Assembly: GCF_008638305.1 (NCBI RefSeq)
Contig: NZ_VTPZ01000008.1
Span: 1-64,000 of the forward strand
DNA length: 64,000 bases
Direction: 5' to 3'
DNA from: Pseudomonas profundi
GTDB taxonomy: Bacteria > Pseudomonadota > Gammaproteobacteria > Pseudomonadales > Pseudomonadaceae
Shown: piece by piece, positions 54,787 through 63,450 of the stretch
Numbering within the stretch: the first letter of the stretch is position 1
Layout: each line of letters begins with the position of its first letter
Notes under the pieces: model-generated
Told to the model about the DNA's origin: nothing
Seen by the model: only the letters and a program-made list of their open reading frames with translations
The model's database searches: none
Made by a program: the position numbers and the translations under genes

Positions 54787-56703
54787 GTGAGCCAAGTGAC
54801 AGCCAATATGCCCGAATCCGCATCGTCAGCGCCTTCGGAACAGGCCACTGCCGAGCTGAACCGGACCTGGGCCTCCCCAGCCGGGTTCTTCGGCTGGTTT
54901 ACGCACGTCAACCACCGCAAGATCGGCTTCCGCTTCATCATGACCTCCCTGGTCTTTTTCGTGTTGGCCGGGGTGCTGGCGCTGCTGATGCGTTTGCAAC
55001 TGATTACGCCGGAAAACAGCCTGATGGGACCGGAGCTGTTCAACCAGCTGTTTACCATGCACGGCACCACAATGATGTTCTTCTTTGCGGTGCCGATCAT
55101 GGAGGGGCTGGGCATTTATCTGGTGCCGCTGATGATCGGAACGCGGGACATGTGCTTCCCGCGTCTGAACGCGTTCGGCTACTACGTGTATCTCATCGCC
55201 GGTATCGTTCTCTATCTGTCGTTGTTCCTTGGAATGGCACCAGCGGCCGGCTGGTTTGCCTACGTGCCGCTGGCCAACGATATGTTCTCGCCGGGCAAGG
55301 GCATGGATATCTGGACCACGATGATCACCTTCATCGAGCTGTCGGCGCTGACCGCAGCGGTGGAGTTGATTGTCACCATCTTCAAGCAACGGGCGCCGGG
55401 TATGTCGCTTGATCGCATGCCGCTGTTCGTCTGGGCGATTCTGGTGATGTCCTTCATGATCGTGTTTGCCATGCCGACGGTGATGGTCGGCAGCATCCTG
55501 CTGATGCTCGACCGTACCCTGATGACCCAGTTCTTTGTGGTCGCCAGCGGAGGCGAGCCGTTGCTGTGGCAGCATCTTTTCTGGTTTTTCGGGCACCCCG
55601 AGGTGTACATCATTTTCGTGCCGGCCCTCGGGGTTCTGTCGGCAATCATCACTACCTTTACGCACAAGCGTCTGTTTGGCTATACGGCAATGGTGCTGTC
55701 TCTGGTTGCCATTGGCTTCGTTTCCTTCGGCCTGTGGGTGCACCACATGTTCACCACGGGCTTGCCGCATCTGGGGCTCAGTTTCTTCACCGGTGCCAGT
55801 GCCATGATCGCCATACCCAGCGGTGTGCAGATCTTCTGCTGGATCGCGTCGCTATGGGGCGCACGCATCCGTTTCGCGACGCCCATGCTGTTCGTTCTGG
55901 GGTTCTTCGCGGTCTTCGTGATCGGCGGGCTGACGGGTGTGATGGTGGCGTCGATCCCCTTCGATATGCAGGTACACGACACCTATTTCGTGGTCGCACA
56001 TTTCCATTACGTATTGATTGGCGGGGCAGTGCTGCCGTTGTTTGGCGGCATCTATTACTGGTATCCCAAGGCGACCGGCCGGCTGATGTCCGAACGGCTC
56101 GGGCGCTGGAGTTTCGCGCTGATCTTCATTGGTCTCAATGCCACCTTCTTCCCCATGCATCAGCTGGGGTTGGAGGGTATGCCGCGGCGTGTGTATACCT
56201 ATCTGGAAACCATGGGGTGGGGGAACCTGAACCTGTTCATCAGTCTCAGCGCCTTTGTTCTTGCGCTGGGTTTCGGACTGACCTTTCTGAACATGTGGAT
56301 GAGTCGTTCACGCGGGACGCCTGCCGGCCCGAATCCGTGGGACGCCGACTCGCTGGAATGGGCAACCGACTCGCCACCGGCCAACTACAATTTCCGGCAC
56401 ATTCCGGTCGTGCGTAGCGGAACGCCGCTATGGGACGACGCCATTGCCAACGAGCGCCAGTTTGTCAGTGGGCTGCGCAATGACCGCCGCGAAGTGCTGG
56501 TGACCACGCTGGTGGATGCAGAGCCGCAGGCCGTGGTGATATTGCCCCAGCCGACCATTTGGCCGGTTTTGCTTGCCGTGGCGGTGAGTATCGGTTTCAT
56601 CGGAACGATATTCAGCCCATGGGGGTTCTGGCTCGGCTTTTTCCTCAGCTTCTGGATGATCGTCGGCTGGTTATGGCCACGCCGGCCGTGGCAGGAGAAT
56701 TGA
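54787..56703 (+). CDS. ctaD: Cytochrome c oxidase subunit I
   Basis: A 638-residue subunit I with 12 core helices plus extra C-terminal helices. The heme a/a3 and CuB ligands are present: His in MHGTTMMFFFAVPIM, the FWFFGHPEVYIIFVPALG block with the cross-linked Tyr and the Glu of the D channel, and HDTYFVVAHFHYVL. HPEVY marks an A1-type oxidase. The start GTG 54787 has AAGGA six bases upstream; a TTG further upstream is rejected. Length is typical of caa3 subunit I carrying a C-terminal extension. Confidence 0.96.
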   Translation: MSQVTANMPESASSAPSEQATAELNRTWASPAGFFGWFTHVNHRKIGFRFIMTSLVFFVLAGVLALLMRLQLITPENSLMGPELFNQLFTMHGTTMMFFFAVPIMEGLGIYLVPLMIGTRDMCFPRLNAFGYYVYLIAGIVLYLSLFLGMAPAAGWFAYVPLANDMFSPGKGMDIWTTMITFIELSALTAAVELIVTIFKQRAPGMSLDRMPLFVWAILVMSFMIVFAMPTVMVGSILLMLDRTLMTQFFVVASGGEPLLWQHLFWFFGHPEVYIIFVPALGVLSAIITTFTHKRLFGYTAMVLSLVAIGFVSFGLWVHHMFTTGLPHLGLSFFTGASAMIAIPSGVQIFCWIASLWGARIRFATPMLFVLGFFAVFVIGGLTGVMVASIPFDMQVHDTYFVVAHFHYVLIGGAVLPLFGGIYYWYPKATGRLMSERLGRWSFALIFIGLNATFFPMHQLGLEGMPRRVYTYLETMGWGNLNLFISLSAFVLALGFGLTFLNMWMSRSRGTPAGPNPWDADSLEWATDSPPANYNFRHIPVVRSGTPLWDDAIANERQFVSGLRNDRREVLVTTLVDAEPQAVVILPQPTIWPVLLAVAVSIGFIGTIFSPWGFWLGFFLSFWMIVGWLWPRRPWQEN

Positions 56704-56704
56704 C

Positions 56705-57310
56705 GTGCGCGAACGCTTCGTAATCGATGTCGGTGACTTCTCACGCTTCAATCCCGGCCCGCAGGCGCCGGTCTGGTGGGGAATCCTGGGGTTGGTGGTG
56801 ATTGAGGCCACCGTCATCATGGCGTTTATCGCCACCTATTTTTATCTGCGCCTGATGGCCCCCGCCTGGCCGCCGGAGGGTGTCGAGCCGCCGCCCTTGT
56901 TGCTGCCGTCAATCTCCGTTGTGCTGCTGCTCGGAAGCTCTATGACCATGCAGTGGGGCAGCAAATGCATCGAGAACGAGCAATACAACCGGTTCGTTGT
57001 CGCGATGTTCACCTCGGTCGGGCTGGCCTGCACGGTGCTGATGCTCCGTTGGCAGCAGTTCCAGGAGTTGGGCGTGCCCTGGGACGAACATGTCTACGGC
57101 TCGATTGTCTGGACGATCATGGGCTTCCATTTCGTGCACTTGATATCCGCCGCCGCCGGGACGCTGGTAGTCGGGATTCTGGGAATCAAGCGTTACTTCA
57201 ATCCGCAACAGAAGATTGGCGTGGTGGTCGACACGCTGTACTGGAATTTCGTGAGTCTGGTGTGGATTCCGCTGTATCTGGTTGTTTATTGGGTGCCGAG
57301 ATGGCTGTGA
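56705..57310 (+). CDS. ctaE: Cytochrome c oxidase subunit III
   Basis: A 201-residue subunit III with five predicted helices, the short form that goes with caa3 subunit I carrying extra C-terminal helices. WWGILGLVVIEATVIMAFIATYFYLRL is near the N-terminus and FHFVHLISAAAGTLVVGILG is the conserved block. It starts with GTG at 56705, 1 bp after the ctaD stop, so it is co-translated. It stabilises the oxygen-reducing core. Confidence 0.9.
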   Translation: MRERFVIDVGDFSRFNPGPQAPVWWGILGLVVIEATVIMAFIATYFYLRLMAPAWPPEGVEPPPLLLPSISVVLLLGSSMTMQWGSKCIENEQYNRFVVAMFTSVGLACTVLMLRWQQFQELGVPWDEHVYGSIVWTIMGFHFVHLISAAAGTLVVGILGIKRYFNPQQKIGVVVDTLYWNFVSLVWIPLYLVVYWVPRWL

Positions 57311-57343
57311 ATGGGCCGTCGGAGATCATGAGCGGAGGCTGTT

Positions 57344-57724
57344 GTGACTGACAAGCGTGCCGATGTGAACAGCGGACCTGGTGTCCTCGCGCTGACTGCA
57401 GGCTGGGGATTGGCCGTCGCGGCCTGGGGCCTGCATCTGGCGATCAGCTATAGCATTGTCGAGTGGTACTGCAACCGGGGTGGGGATTACGCACCGCAGA
57501 GCATTTCGCTGGTTTTGAATATCGTCGCCCTGTGCATGCTGATCCTCGCCGGGGCTGGGCTGTACCTGGCCGGGCGCAATTTGCGTGCGGTCCGGCAGTT
57601 GGGGCACGAAGCCAGCAGTCGCAGCCGCTTTCTGGCGACTGGCGGTCCGCTCATCAGCGTCTTGATGCTGGGCGTGATTGTCATGCAGAGCGTACCCAAC
57701 CTGGTACTGAGCCCATGCCAATGA
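57344..57724 (+). CDS. Small membrane protein in the oxidase operon
   Basis: A 126-residue protein with three predicted helices (about 15-35, 55-80 and 98-118). It begins with GTG at 57344 and overlaps ctaG as ATGA. HLAISYSIVEWYCNRGG and a Cys near the C-terminus are features that recur in small proteins of caa3 clusters, but I do not know a function. It may be an extra subunit or assembly helper for the oxidase. Confidence 0.7.
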   Translation: MTDKRADVNSGPGVLALTAGWGLAVAAWGLHLAISYSIVEWYCNRGGDYAPQSISLVLNIVALCMLILAGAGLYLAGRNLRAVRQLGHEASSRSRFLATGGPLISVLMLGVIVMQSVPNLVLSPCQ

Positions 57725-58641
57725 GCCGTTCATGCCTGATGGTGATGCTCGCTCTGGTAGCCACACCGAGCCATGCCCACCTGGTTGGGCCGGCGAGCAG
57801 CGAATTTCATTGGTGGCATGTGGATCCCGTTGCGGTGGTTCTGCTGCTTGTCATGGCTGTGGCCTACGCCATTGGCATCAAGCAACAGGGTCGCCGAGCG
57901 CAGGTCGATGCGGCGGCCTTCAAGCGTCGTCAACTGTATTTCTGGGCGGGTTGGCTGACGTTGGTGATCGCTCTGGCTTCGCCACTCGACCCGCTGGGTG
58001 AGCAGCTATTTGCCGCGCACATGCTGCAACATGAAGTGATGATGCTGATCACTGCGCCGCTGCTGATATTGAGCCGCCCCGGCGCGGCGATGCTGCGTGG
58101 GTTGCCACGCGTTGTCGGGCGCGGCACGGGCGCCATGTTGCGCGGCAACGGTCTGCGCTGGTTCTGGTCCTGGCTTGCCACGCCGCTGGTTGCCTGGTTG
58201 GTGCATTTTGCGGTGCTATGGGGCTGGCATCTGCCTGTGCTGTTTTCTGCTGGCCTGGAAAATACCTGGATTCATGCGCTGCAGCACCTGAGCTTTTTCT
58301 GGGTGGCATTGCTGTTCTGGTGGGCGTTGGTACGCGCGCGTCAGAATGGCTCTGCGGTGGGGGTGCTGTATTTGTTCACCACCGCTGTGCATGCCAGCGT
58401 ACTCGGCGCATTGCTGACGTTCTCGCCGGAAGTCTGGTACGCGCCCTATCTGCAGACAGCCCCCGAGTGGGGGCTCAGTGCACTGGAAGATCAACAGCTG
58501 GGCGGCTTGATCATGTGGATGCCATCCGGGCTGGTATACGTTGCGGCGGCGCTTTTCGAAGTTGCCAGCTATATGCGCAACAGCGCCCGTCGCGCGGCGC
58601 AGATCGACAGCGCGAGAGGAGCTGATCATGCGCAGCAGTAG
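57721..58641 (+). CDS. ctaG: Cytochrome c oxidase assembly protein CtaG (caa3 type)
   Basis: A 306-residue membrane protein of the caa3_CtaG family, a copper-insertion helper distinct from Cox11. It has about seven helices, with His-rich blocks HLVGPASSEFHWWHVDP near the start and LFAAHMLQHEVMMLI and WHLPVLFSA in the middle. ATG 57721 overlaps the upstream stop (ATGA); ATG 57715 is two codons earlier. No heme A synthase or Surf1 gene is in the window. Confidence 0.85.
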   Translation: MSRSCLMVMLALVATPSHAHLVGPASSEFHWWHVDPVAVVLLLVMAVAYAIGIKQQGRRAQVDAAAFKRRQLYFWAGWLTLVIALASPLDPLGEQLFAAHMLQHEVMMLITAPLLILSRPGAAMLRGLPRVVGRGTGAMLRGNGLRWFWSWLATPLVAWLVHFAVLWGWHLPVLFSAGLENTWIHALQHLSFFWVALLFWWALVRARQNGSAVGVLYLFTTAVHASVLGALLTFSPEVWYAPYLQTAPEWGLSALEDQQLGGLIMWMPSGLVYVAAALFEVASYMRNSARRAAQIDSARGADHAQQ

Positions 58642-59038
58642 GGCATTGGCGGTGCCGCTGCGTCGCCTGGCCAAAGGCATTCGACCAGTGCTCGTGCTGC
58701 TGACGGCTGCGACGCTGGCAGGCTGCCCGGAGCTGGATTGGGGAACAGGCAAATCCGAAGTGCAGGCGCAGAAAGGCGCTCAGCTGATACGCGATTATGG
58801 ATGCGGTAGCTGCCACCGGATCCCCGGAATAACCGGGGCGGACGGGCTGGTCGGGCCGAGCCTGGAATTGATCGGCCGGCGGGCCTATCTCGGCGGCGTG
58901 GTACCTAACCAGCCGGAGACCATGGTGCGCTGGCTGATGGATCCGCAGGGAGTGGACCCGCGTACCGCAATGCCGAACCTTGGGTTGGCCGAAGATGAGG
59001 CCAGAGCCATTTCGGCTTATCTGGACACACTGAAGTGA
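58628..59038 (+). CDS. Lipoprotein-like monoheme cytochrome c
   Basis: A 136-residue protein. A signal with lipobox-like TLAGC (Cys about residue 32) suggests lipid anchoring in the envelope. The heme site is CGSCH in DYGCGSCHRIPGITG, with distal Met in AMPNLGL. It closely resembles the C-terminal domain of the next gene. It overlaps ctaG by 14 bp, so it is part of the oxidase operon and probably an electron donor to the CtaC heme domain. Confidence 0.88.
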   Translation: MRSSRALAVPLRRLAKGIRPVLVLLTAATLAGCPELDWGTGKSEVQAQKGAQLIRDYGCGSCHRIPGITGADGLVGPSLELIGRRAYLGGVVPNQPETMVRWLMDPQGVDPRTAMPNLGLAEDEARAISAYLDTLK

Positions 59039-59048
59039 TTGGAACGAA

Positions 59049-59930
59049 ATGATTATCTTGCGACGCAAGAAGCCGAGTGTCTACGTAGTGGCTACGTTGT
59101 TTGTGCTGATGCTGCTTGGCATCGTGGGCGGCGTGTTGTTCGTCTATCTGGGCTTATACAACGTCTCGGCCTTGAAACAGCACACCCAGCCAGTGTATGC
59201 GGTAGTCGACAAGGCGCTGCGCGCATCCATCAGTCAACGTGCGGAGGAAATCAACGCGCCGCCGCTCGACGGCTTCGACTGGCAAGGCGAGGGCCTGCGC
59301 CTGCATCGGGACAACTGTGTGCAGTGCCATGGCGCTCCGGGCGTAGCCCCTGAAGCCTTCGCGTTGGGTATGACGCCGGTGCCCGCAGCGAATGCCCGCA
59401 TGGCACGCGAACGCAGTGTCAGCGAGCTGTACTGGGTGATCAATCACGGGATCAAGATGACCGGCATGCCGCCGTGGAAATATCGGCTGAGTGAACGCCA
59501 GATGTGGAGCGTCGTTGCCTTCATCAAGCAATCGGCGTATCTGAGCGCTGAGGATTACCAGAAGCTTGTTGCTTCGCTCGACACGCCGGAATCCAGCGGC
59601 GGGGCTGCGGCTTCGCCTGCACGCGCATCAACCGGCGAAACGCCGGAGGAGAGAGGTTCTCTGGCAGTACAACAATATGGCTGCGTAACCTGCCATGCCA
59701 TTCCGGGCATTACCGGGGCTGCCGCGCATGTCGGGCCACCATTGGGCGGTATCGCCAATCGTGCGTTCATTGCCGGTGTGCTACCGAATACGCGGGAAAA
59801 TATGATCCACTGGATCCGCTCACCCCAAGAGATAGACCCGCTCAGTGCCATGCCCGGGCTGGGTGTGACCGAAGAGGATGCCGAGAATATGGCCAGCTTT
59901 CTGGCAACCTTGAAGGACAAGCGGCCCTGA
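59049..59930 (+). CDS. Di-heme cytochrome c
   Basis: A 293-residue membrane-anchored protein with one N-terminal helix (about 10-35). Two cytochrome c domains follow: CVQCH (about residue 97) with Met in TGMPPWK, and CVTCH (about 218) with Met in AMPGLGV. A 25-residue Ala/Ser/Gly-rich linker separates them. The second domain repeats the single-heme protein encoded just before (GITGA, then NTRENMIHWI, then SAMPGLG). It is the last gene of the oxidase operon and should donate electrons to CtaC. Confidence 0.9.
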   Translation: MIILRRKKPSVYVVATLFVLMLLGIVGGVLFVYLGLYNVSALKQHTQPVYAVVDKALRASISQRAEEINAPPLDGFDWQGEGLRLHRDNCVQCHGAPGVAPEAFALGMTPVPAANARMARERSVSELYWVINHGIKMTGMPPWKYRLSERQMWSVVAFIKQSAYLSAEDYQKLVASLDTPESSGGAAASPARASTGETPEERGSLAVQQYGCVTCHAIPGITGAAAHVGPPLGGIANRAFIAGVLPNTRENMIHWIRSPQEIDPLSAMPGLGVTEEDAENMASFLATLKDKRP

Positions 59931-59939
59931 TCGTCGTAC

Positions 59940-60638
59940 CTAGCCATCCTGGCCTATAGCGTAGGCGACAGCTTCGTTGACATGGATTTGGGTCGTGTCA
60001 TAAAGCGGCACCTTGCTGTGCTGTTGCTGAACCAGCAAGGCGATCTCCGTGCAGCCCAGGATGACGGCCTGGGCACCCTGGTCAGCCAGCGAATCAATCA
60101 CAGCGAGATACCGGGTTCGCGACTGATCGTTGACGATGCCCTGGCAGAGCTCCGAGTAGATGATGTCATGTATCAAGGCCCGATCCTGTGCCTCCGGTAC
60201 CACCACGTCTATGCCTTGCGCTTCGATGCGCTCCCGGTAGAACGCGTGTTCCATGGTGTAGCGCGTGCCGAGCAGGCCGGCCCGGCTTATGCCGTCGGCT
60301 TTCAGGGCGCGAGCCGTGGCGTCCGCGAGATGCAGGATGGGTATGTCGATCCGTTGCTGAATCGCAGGCGCCACTTTGTGCATGGTGTTGGCGCAGATGA
60401 GCAGAAAATCCGCACCGGCCGACTGCACAGCCACTGCGGCATCGCCGAGCAACACTGCGGCCTGATCCCAGTGGTCTCTTGCTTGCAGTTCGGCAATCTC
60501 CGCGAAGTCGACGCTATGCAGGAGAATCCTGGCTGAATGCAGGCCACCGAGTTGCTGGTTTATCCCCCGGTTCAGGGCGCTGTAGTAGCTTTGGGTGGAT
60601 TCCCAACTCATCCCGCCGAGCATGCCGATCGTTTTCAT
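59940..60638 (-). CDS. Aspartate/glutamate racemase family protein (YgeA-like)
   Basis: A 232-residue enzyme of the Asp/Glu racemase superfamily. MKTIGMLGGMSWESTQSYY starts the protein; the two catalytic Cys are in LLICANTMHKVA (about residue 83) and VILGCTEIALL (about 194). YgeA-like enzymes racemise homoserine, aspartate or related amino acids without cofactor. Its gene converges on the oxidase operon with a 9-bp gap. Substrate is open. Confidence 0.9.
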   Translation of the reverse strand: MKTIGMLGGMSWESTQSYYSALNRGINQQLGGLHSARILLHSVDFAEIAELQARDHWDQAAVLLGDAAVAVQSAGADFLLICANTMHKVAPAIQQRIDIPILHLADATARALKADGISRAGLLGTRYTMEHAFYRERIEAQGIDVVVPEAQDRALIHDIIYSELCQGIVNDQSRTRYLAVIDSLADQGAQAVILGCTEIALLVQQQHSKVPLYDTTQIHVNEAVAYAIGQDG

Positions 60639-60754
60639 GAAAGCTCCCTTGTAATCAGTTTCACGTTAGGCTTTTGTTGCCGAGACAGATCAGCATAGTT
60701 CGACGGGCGGCAATGCGGGGTAAATCTGTCCAGCGCGGCGTGCGTCGGGCGGGG

Positions 60755-62749
60755 TCACGGAAGCTCCAGTCCGCCGGCGTCCCGGTGCAACTGGCGCAGC
60801 AGATCACCCAGCTGACTGATGTTGGCTCTGGCTGACTCAAGCTCGGTGAGCTGTTCAGGTGTCAATAAACGTTGGGCGCCTTGATCCAGTGATTCAAGCA
60901 AATCCAGAAGCTCACGCTGCCGCGCGCCGCTAGTCTCTCTCAACGCCTGCCATTCCCCAGGTTGGGGTAGCCCATAACCATCAGGAAGCAGTTGTGCAGG
61001 ACTGCTCAGAAAGCTGCTCTCCACCATTGCCTGGCGCATGAAATCCGCCGTCTCGCTGAGATCCGGGTCAGCCAGGCGGTCCCCGGATAGATACCGCTCT
61101 TTCAGTTCATGCCTGATTGTCAGTGCCAGGCGATGCAGCGCCGCCTGTTCCAGCAGCAGCAACGCCGCTGCAGTACGGTAATCCGCTTTGGCAAACCAGC
61201 GTTGACGATCACCGGCGGACCAGTCCAGCCAGTCCTCGACTGCGTTCGGCGGCACTTCAAGCCGTTCGCGTACCACGGAATACATCTGCTGATAGCGCTC
61301 GCGATAGGAATCGAAATACCAGCCTTTGCGCAGCGCTTCGCTGCGGTTTTGCAGCACCGAGGTATCGGCCATTCCGCGGGCTTCGAGGCTGCTCAACAAG
61401 CCGATGGGCGTGATGCTGTCGAGGTCGCGCAGTGCCTGATGATCACTGCCGCTGCGTAGTAGCTTCAGGGTTTCCACTGCACAGTTATTGGAGATGAAGT
61501 AATAGGTGCCGTCATAGCTCCAGTGCATTTCCGCGGCGCGCCCGGCCAGGCTGATCTGTTGAGCTCTACTCAGACGCAGCGGGATGGAGCTCAGACTGCG
61601 TAGCTCCTGTTTGGTGTATTCGTCTACCACCTGGTTCAACGGCAGCAAAAACAGCCGGGAAGGGTAGTTCCCAATCAACCCATCCCAGCTGGACAGTTGC
61701 ACATCATTGACGAAGGCTCGAAACGACAGCACCAGATGATGCTCAAGATCGAGCAGACACTCTGGTCCGCGAGGCCGGCCTGGCGCACACATAACCAGGC
61801 GCAGCATGCTGTGCCCCCAACGGCTGGCCCAGGCGTCGTTTGGTTCGGCAAGCAGATAATGCACTTGATAAATGCGCTCGGGATCCAGCCAGCCTAGCGC
61901 AGGGCTGGAGGAATCAAGGCCGGCGTTTATGAAGGGTAGTTCATTGGCACAGTTCTGTTCGAAGCGCGGTGCCCAGTCGAAATGCCTGGCAAAATATGCA
62001 TGCAGCGCAGGGCGACGGCAGCGGTATTGCGGGTCCGACAGGAAATACTCCAGATTGACGGCCACGAACTCCCGCGGACTGGTCAGTTCATAGTCGTCAG
62101 GCGTACGGGCCAGTTGGCGATTTTCCGCTTCTCTCTGCCCACGTGCGCCAACCTGTTCCGGCCAGCCGGCCAAGTCGAGCAGCCGAGGATCATCACTGAG
62201 CGTATATCGCCGGCTGATCTGGCCACGGCATTCTGAGGGCAACCCGATATCGCCCAGGGCGTCGTGCTGAGCCTGACAACGTCGCAGTAGTCGCTGGTGG
62301 TCGTCCGACACGTACAGGCCACGGTCATAGAAGTGCGCGATTTCATGCACGAGGGTAGCGACCAGTTCGCGCTGCAGGGTGTCATGGGTGCGTCCAGCCG
62401 GCAGAATGGCGTCATCGCCCGCTATCAGTGCTGGCAGAAACTGGCGGTTGAGCTGCACCTGGCCGCCTGGCGTGGCGCGCCCGATTACTTGGGTGGGCAG
62501 GGTGTCTATCCATTCCACGGTTATCTGGCGGTCCAGTTGCTGGACCAGCTGAGGCGGCAGGATAGTGCTGGTGTGCTCGAGCAATGTGCGGCTAGCTGCT
62601 GCTTCTTCAGGGGTCAACGGGCCGTCAGCCAGATGCCATTCAAGCGCAGCCTGTGCCGGACTGGTTGCCCAAACAAGCGCTAGCAGCCCGGCGCAGCGAA
62701 GAGCCAGACGGATCAGGCGACCGCGCTGCAGCTGCCGGGCGCTACTCAT
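60755..62749 (-). CDS. DUF4105 protein with N-terminal zinc-peptidase-like HExxH
   Basis: A 664-residue exported protein (signal peptide ends AQA, about residue 34). The N-terminal part has VHEIAHFYDRGLY, a gluzincin-type HExxH with a possible third ligand in the FVAVNLEYFLSD helix. The middle part from IYQVHYLLAEPNDAWASRWGHSMLRL is DUF4105, with the Cys/His pair of a lipid- or peptide-cleaving fold in YYFISNNCAVETL. Related Pseudomonas proteins are linked with the DUF2388 family, as here: the DUF2388 gene lies 25 bp upstream. Function unknown. Confidence 0.83.
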   Translation of the reverse strand: MSSARQLQRGRLIRLALRCAGLLALVWATSPAQAALEWHLADGPLTPEEAAASRTLLEHTSTILPPQLVQQLDRQITVEWIDTLPTQVIGRATPGGQVQLNRQFLPALIAGDDAILPAGRTHDTLQRELVATLVHEIAHFYDRGLYVSDDHQRLLRRCQAQHDALGDIGLPSECRGQISRRYTLSDDPRLLDLAGWPEQVGARGQREAENRQLARTPDDYELTSPREFVAVNLEYFLSDPQYRCRRPALHAYFARHFDWAPRFEQNCANELPFINAGLDSSSPALGWLDPERIYQVHYLLAEPNDAWASRWGHSMLRLVMCAPGRPRGPECLLDLEHHLVLSFRAFVNDVQLSSWDGLIGNYPSRLFLLPLNQVVDEYTKQELRSLSSIPLRLSRAQQISLAGRAAEMHWSYDGTYYFISNNCAVETLKLLRSGSDHQALRDLDSITPIGLLSSLEARGMADTSVLQNRSEALRKGWYFDSYRERYQQMYSVVRERLEVPPNAVEDWLDWSAGDRQRWFAKADYRTAAALLLLEQAALHRLALTIRHELKERYLSGDRLADPDLSETADFMRQAMVESSFLSSPAQLLPDGYGLPQPGEWQALRETSGARQRELLDLLESLDQGAQRLLTPEQLTELESARANISQLGDLLRQLHRDAGGLELP

Positions 62750-62774
62750 CCTGATACGGCAGATCAAGGTTCAT

Positions 62775-63092
62775 TCAAAGTGCCAGGATGGCGGCGGCCA
62801 ACTGCATATCACTTGCTTCGAGATCCGGTAACGCGCTGCGAATATGCGCCAGAGCTGCTTCCAGGCGCACGCCGCGGACACCGCCGTCGCTGCCGACGAA
62901 GCTTGCTGCGTCTTCGCGCGCTTCCAGAACCACCTTGTCATCGCCGACCGAAGAGGTGACGTCGCTGGTTGCCTCAACGGTGTTGGCGAGCGACGAGCCG
63001 ATGGCATCGGTGGTTCCGATGAAGCTGCTGGCGGTAGCCGCGCCCGACAGGCCCAGAACACCTGCCGCAATAAACATGGTTAGACGATGCAT
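62775..63092 (-). CDS. DUF2388 exported protein
   Basis: A 105-residue Pseudomonas-type protein with a signal peptide cleaved after ATA (about residue 22). The DUF2388 body is SSFIGTTDAIGSSLANTVEATSD, EAREDAASFVGSDGGVRGVRLEAAL and SDMQLAAAILAL. Function unknown. It is 25 bp upstream of the DUF4105 gene and probably shares its transcript. Confidence 0.87.
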   Translation of the reverse strand: MHRLTMFIAAGVLGLSGAATASSFIGTTDAIGSSLANTVEATSDVTSSVGDDKVVLEAREDAASFVGSDGGVRGVRLEAALAHIRSALPDLEASDMQLAAAILAL

Positions 63093-63450
63093 GGTAAATC
63101 CTCGAATAAATGAGACGGATCAGGCCAGGGGCCTGGTGCGCGTCGCGCTGCTTGTACACGCCGCCTGTGGATCATACCCGTTTCGCCAAAGCATTCGAAA
63201 CCTGACAGGCGAGACAGGGAGCACGAGCGGGTGGTTGAGGGGCAAATGCACATCATGTGTAAGCGACCAAACCGCTGCGTAGCCAGGCCAGGTATGGCCA
63301 TTTAACGTCAGGCGTTCGCAACCGCAGGGTTGATCGTTGCTAACGACGTCACATTTATGAAAGACAGCTGTGTCTGCAGAGGACGTATTTTTTATGCTAC
63401 GCGGTATGGATCTGCATCGCGCATGAGGCGCGATGCTGGAAAAGGGCAGA
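63093..63450. other. 358-bp gap between divergent genes, nothing recognised
   Basis: This gap separates the DUF2388 gene (minus) and the response regulator (plus). I see a short palindrome GACAGCTGTGTC near 63363 but no convincing promoter pair or RNA. Confidence 0.4.
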
